Shown here: positions 63,850 through 64,000 of the stretch, in pieces
Position numbering within the stretch: the first letter of the stretch is position 1
Layout: each line of letters begins with the position of its first letter
Assembly (NCBI GenBank): GCA_016201275.1
Contig: JACQDB010000077.1
Coordinates: forward strand, 20,476-84,475
Source: Acidobacteriota bacterium
GTDB taxonomy: Bacteria; Acidobacteriota; Blastocatellia; UBA7656
Length of the DNA stretch: 64,000 bases
Direction: 5' to 3'
Made by a program: the position numbers and the translations under genes
Notes under the pieces: generated by a model
Databases searched by the model: none
What the model saw: only the letters and a program-made list of their open reading frames with translations
What the model was told of the DNA's origin: nothing

Positions 63850-64000
63850 ATGCAAGTACCCATTGTTGCACCCTCGCCGATAGTTGAAAAGCATGCCGCA
63901 GCTTTTCGCGAGTTATTTGAGAACCGTTGCCAGTTCGAGCATTTTCAAAATTATCTCACCGCCTTGATGGTCTTAGACAACAAGAGCTTGAGCAACATCT
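63850..64000 (+). CDS. Transposase, N-terminal part (cut by window edge)
   Basis: About 50 residues visible: MQVPIVAPSPIVEKHAAAFR, followed by HFQNYLTALMVLDNKSLSNI. This matches the start of a DDE transposase family of IS701-like elements as I know it. The ATG has GGAGG seven bases upstream. The catalytic residues and right end lie beyond 64000. Confidence 0.72.
   Translation, partial: MQVPIVAPSPIVEKHAAAFRELFENRCQFEHFQNYLTALMVLDNKSLSNI

Overview
The window comes from a Gram-negative-type bacterium of moderately high G+C. It has an outer-membrane polysaccharide export protein, ABC-2 polysaccharide exporters, a Zn-type HemB and many secreted multidomain proteins. An exopolysaccharide gene set of the XrtA/PEP-CTERM (EpsH) kind, TIG- and PKD-rich secreted proteins and many small palindromic repeats suggest Acidobacteriota, perhaps Blastocatellia. 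That assignment is inference from gene style; no rRNA or tRNA gene was seen.

Layout. 1-4822: a nitrilase-family amidohydrolase and an SsnA-like aminohydrolase (nitrogen-compound catabolism), an MFS transporter and a repeat-rich spacer. 4823-9285: a minus-strand unit of two GT2 glycosyltransferases around a Wzm/Wzt-type ABC exporter. 10150-17374: two convergent genes for secreted multidomain proteins, separated by a strong bidirectional terminator. One is a broken endonuclease/exonuclease/phosphatase gene. The other is a protein of about 1,785 residues with a phospholipase D-like domain, seven TIG domains and a phosphoesterase domain. 18003-21271: CDP-glycerol-type phosphotransferase, nucleotidyltransferase and GT2. 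21311-25426: a possible regulatory unit of an HTH (sigma-like) protein, an ExeA/XrtA-type AAA ATPase and a membrane-anchored kinase-like protein without the catalytic Asp. 26062-57212: a long plus-strand exopolysaccharide cluster. It holds two secreted beta-helix proteins near its ends, Wzz, BY-kinase, initiating sugar transferase, export lipoprotein-type protein, XRE regulator, formyltransferase, two polysaccharide deacetylases, O-antigen ligase, six further GTs, heparinase II/III, asparagine synthase-like amidotransferase, methyltransferase, GDP-mannose/UDP-glucose-type dehydrogenase, a PaaK-like ligase and a DUF362 protein. 57868-63359: TPR protein, D-Ala-D-Ala carboxypeptidase, a signal peptidase I homologue without its catalytic residues, and hemB. 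The right edge cuts an IS transposase.

How it fits together. The cluster could build lipid-linked repeat units (initiating transferase, GTs, formyl-, amido- and methyl-transferases), polymerise and export them (ligase/polymerase, Wzz, BY-kinase, export protein) and trim or modify the polymer (deacetylases, heparinase, beta-helix proteins). The dehydrogenase, heparinase and beta-helix proteins together suggest a uronic-acid polymer. The HTH/ATPase/pseudokinase unit, transcribed away from the cluster, is the best candidate for an unusual control system.

The spacers carry at least two MITE-like families with terminal inverted repeats and several further palindromic families. Some lie inside or at the ends of coding sequences.
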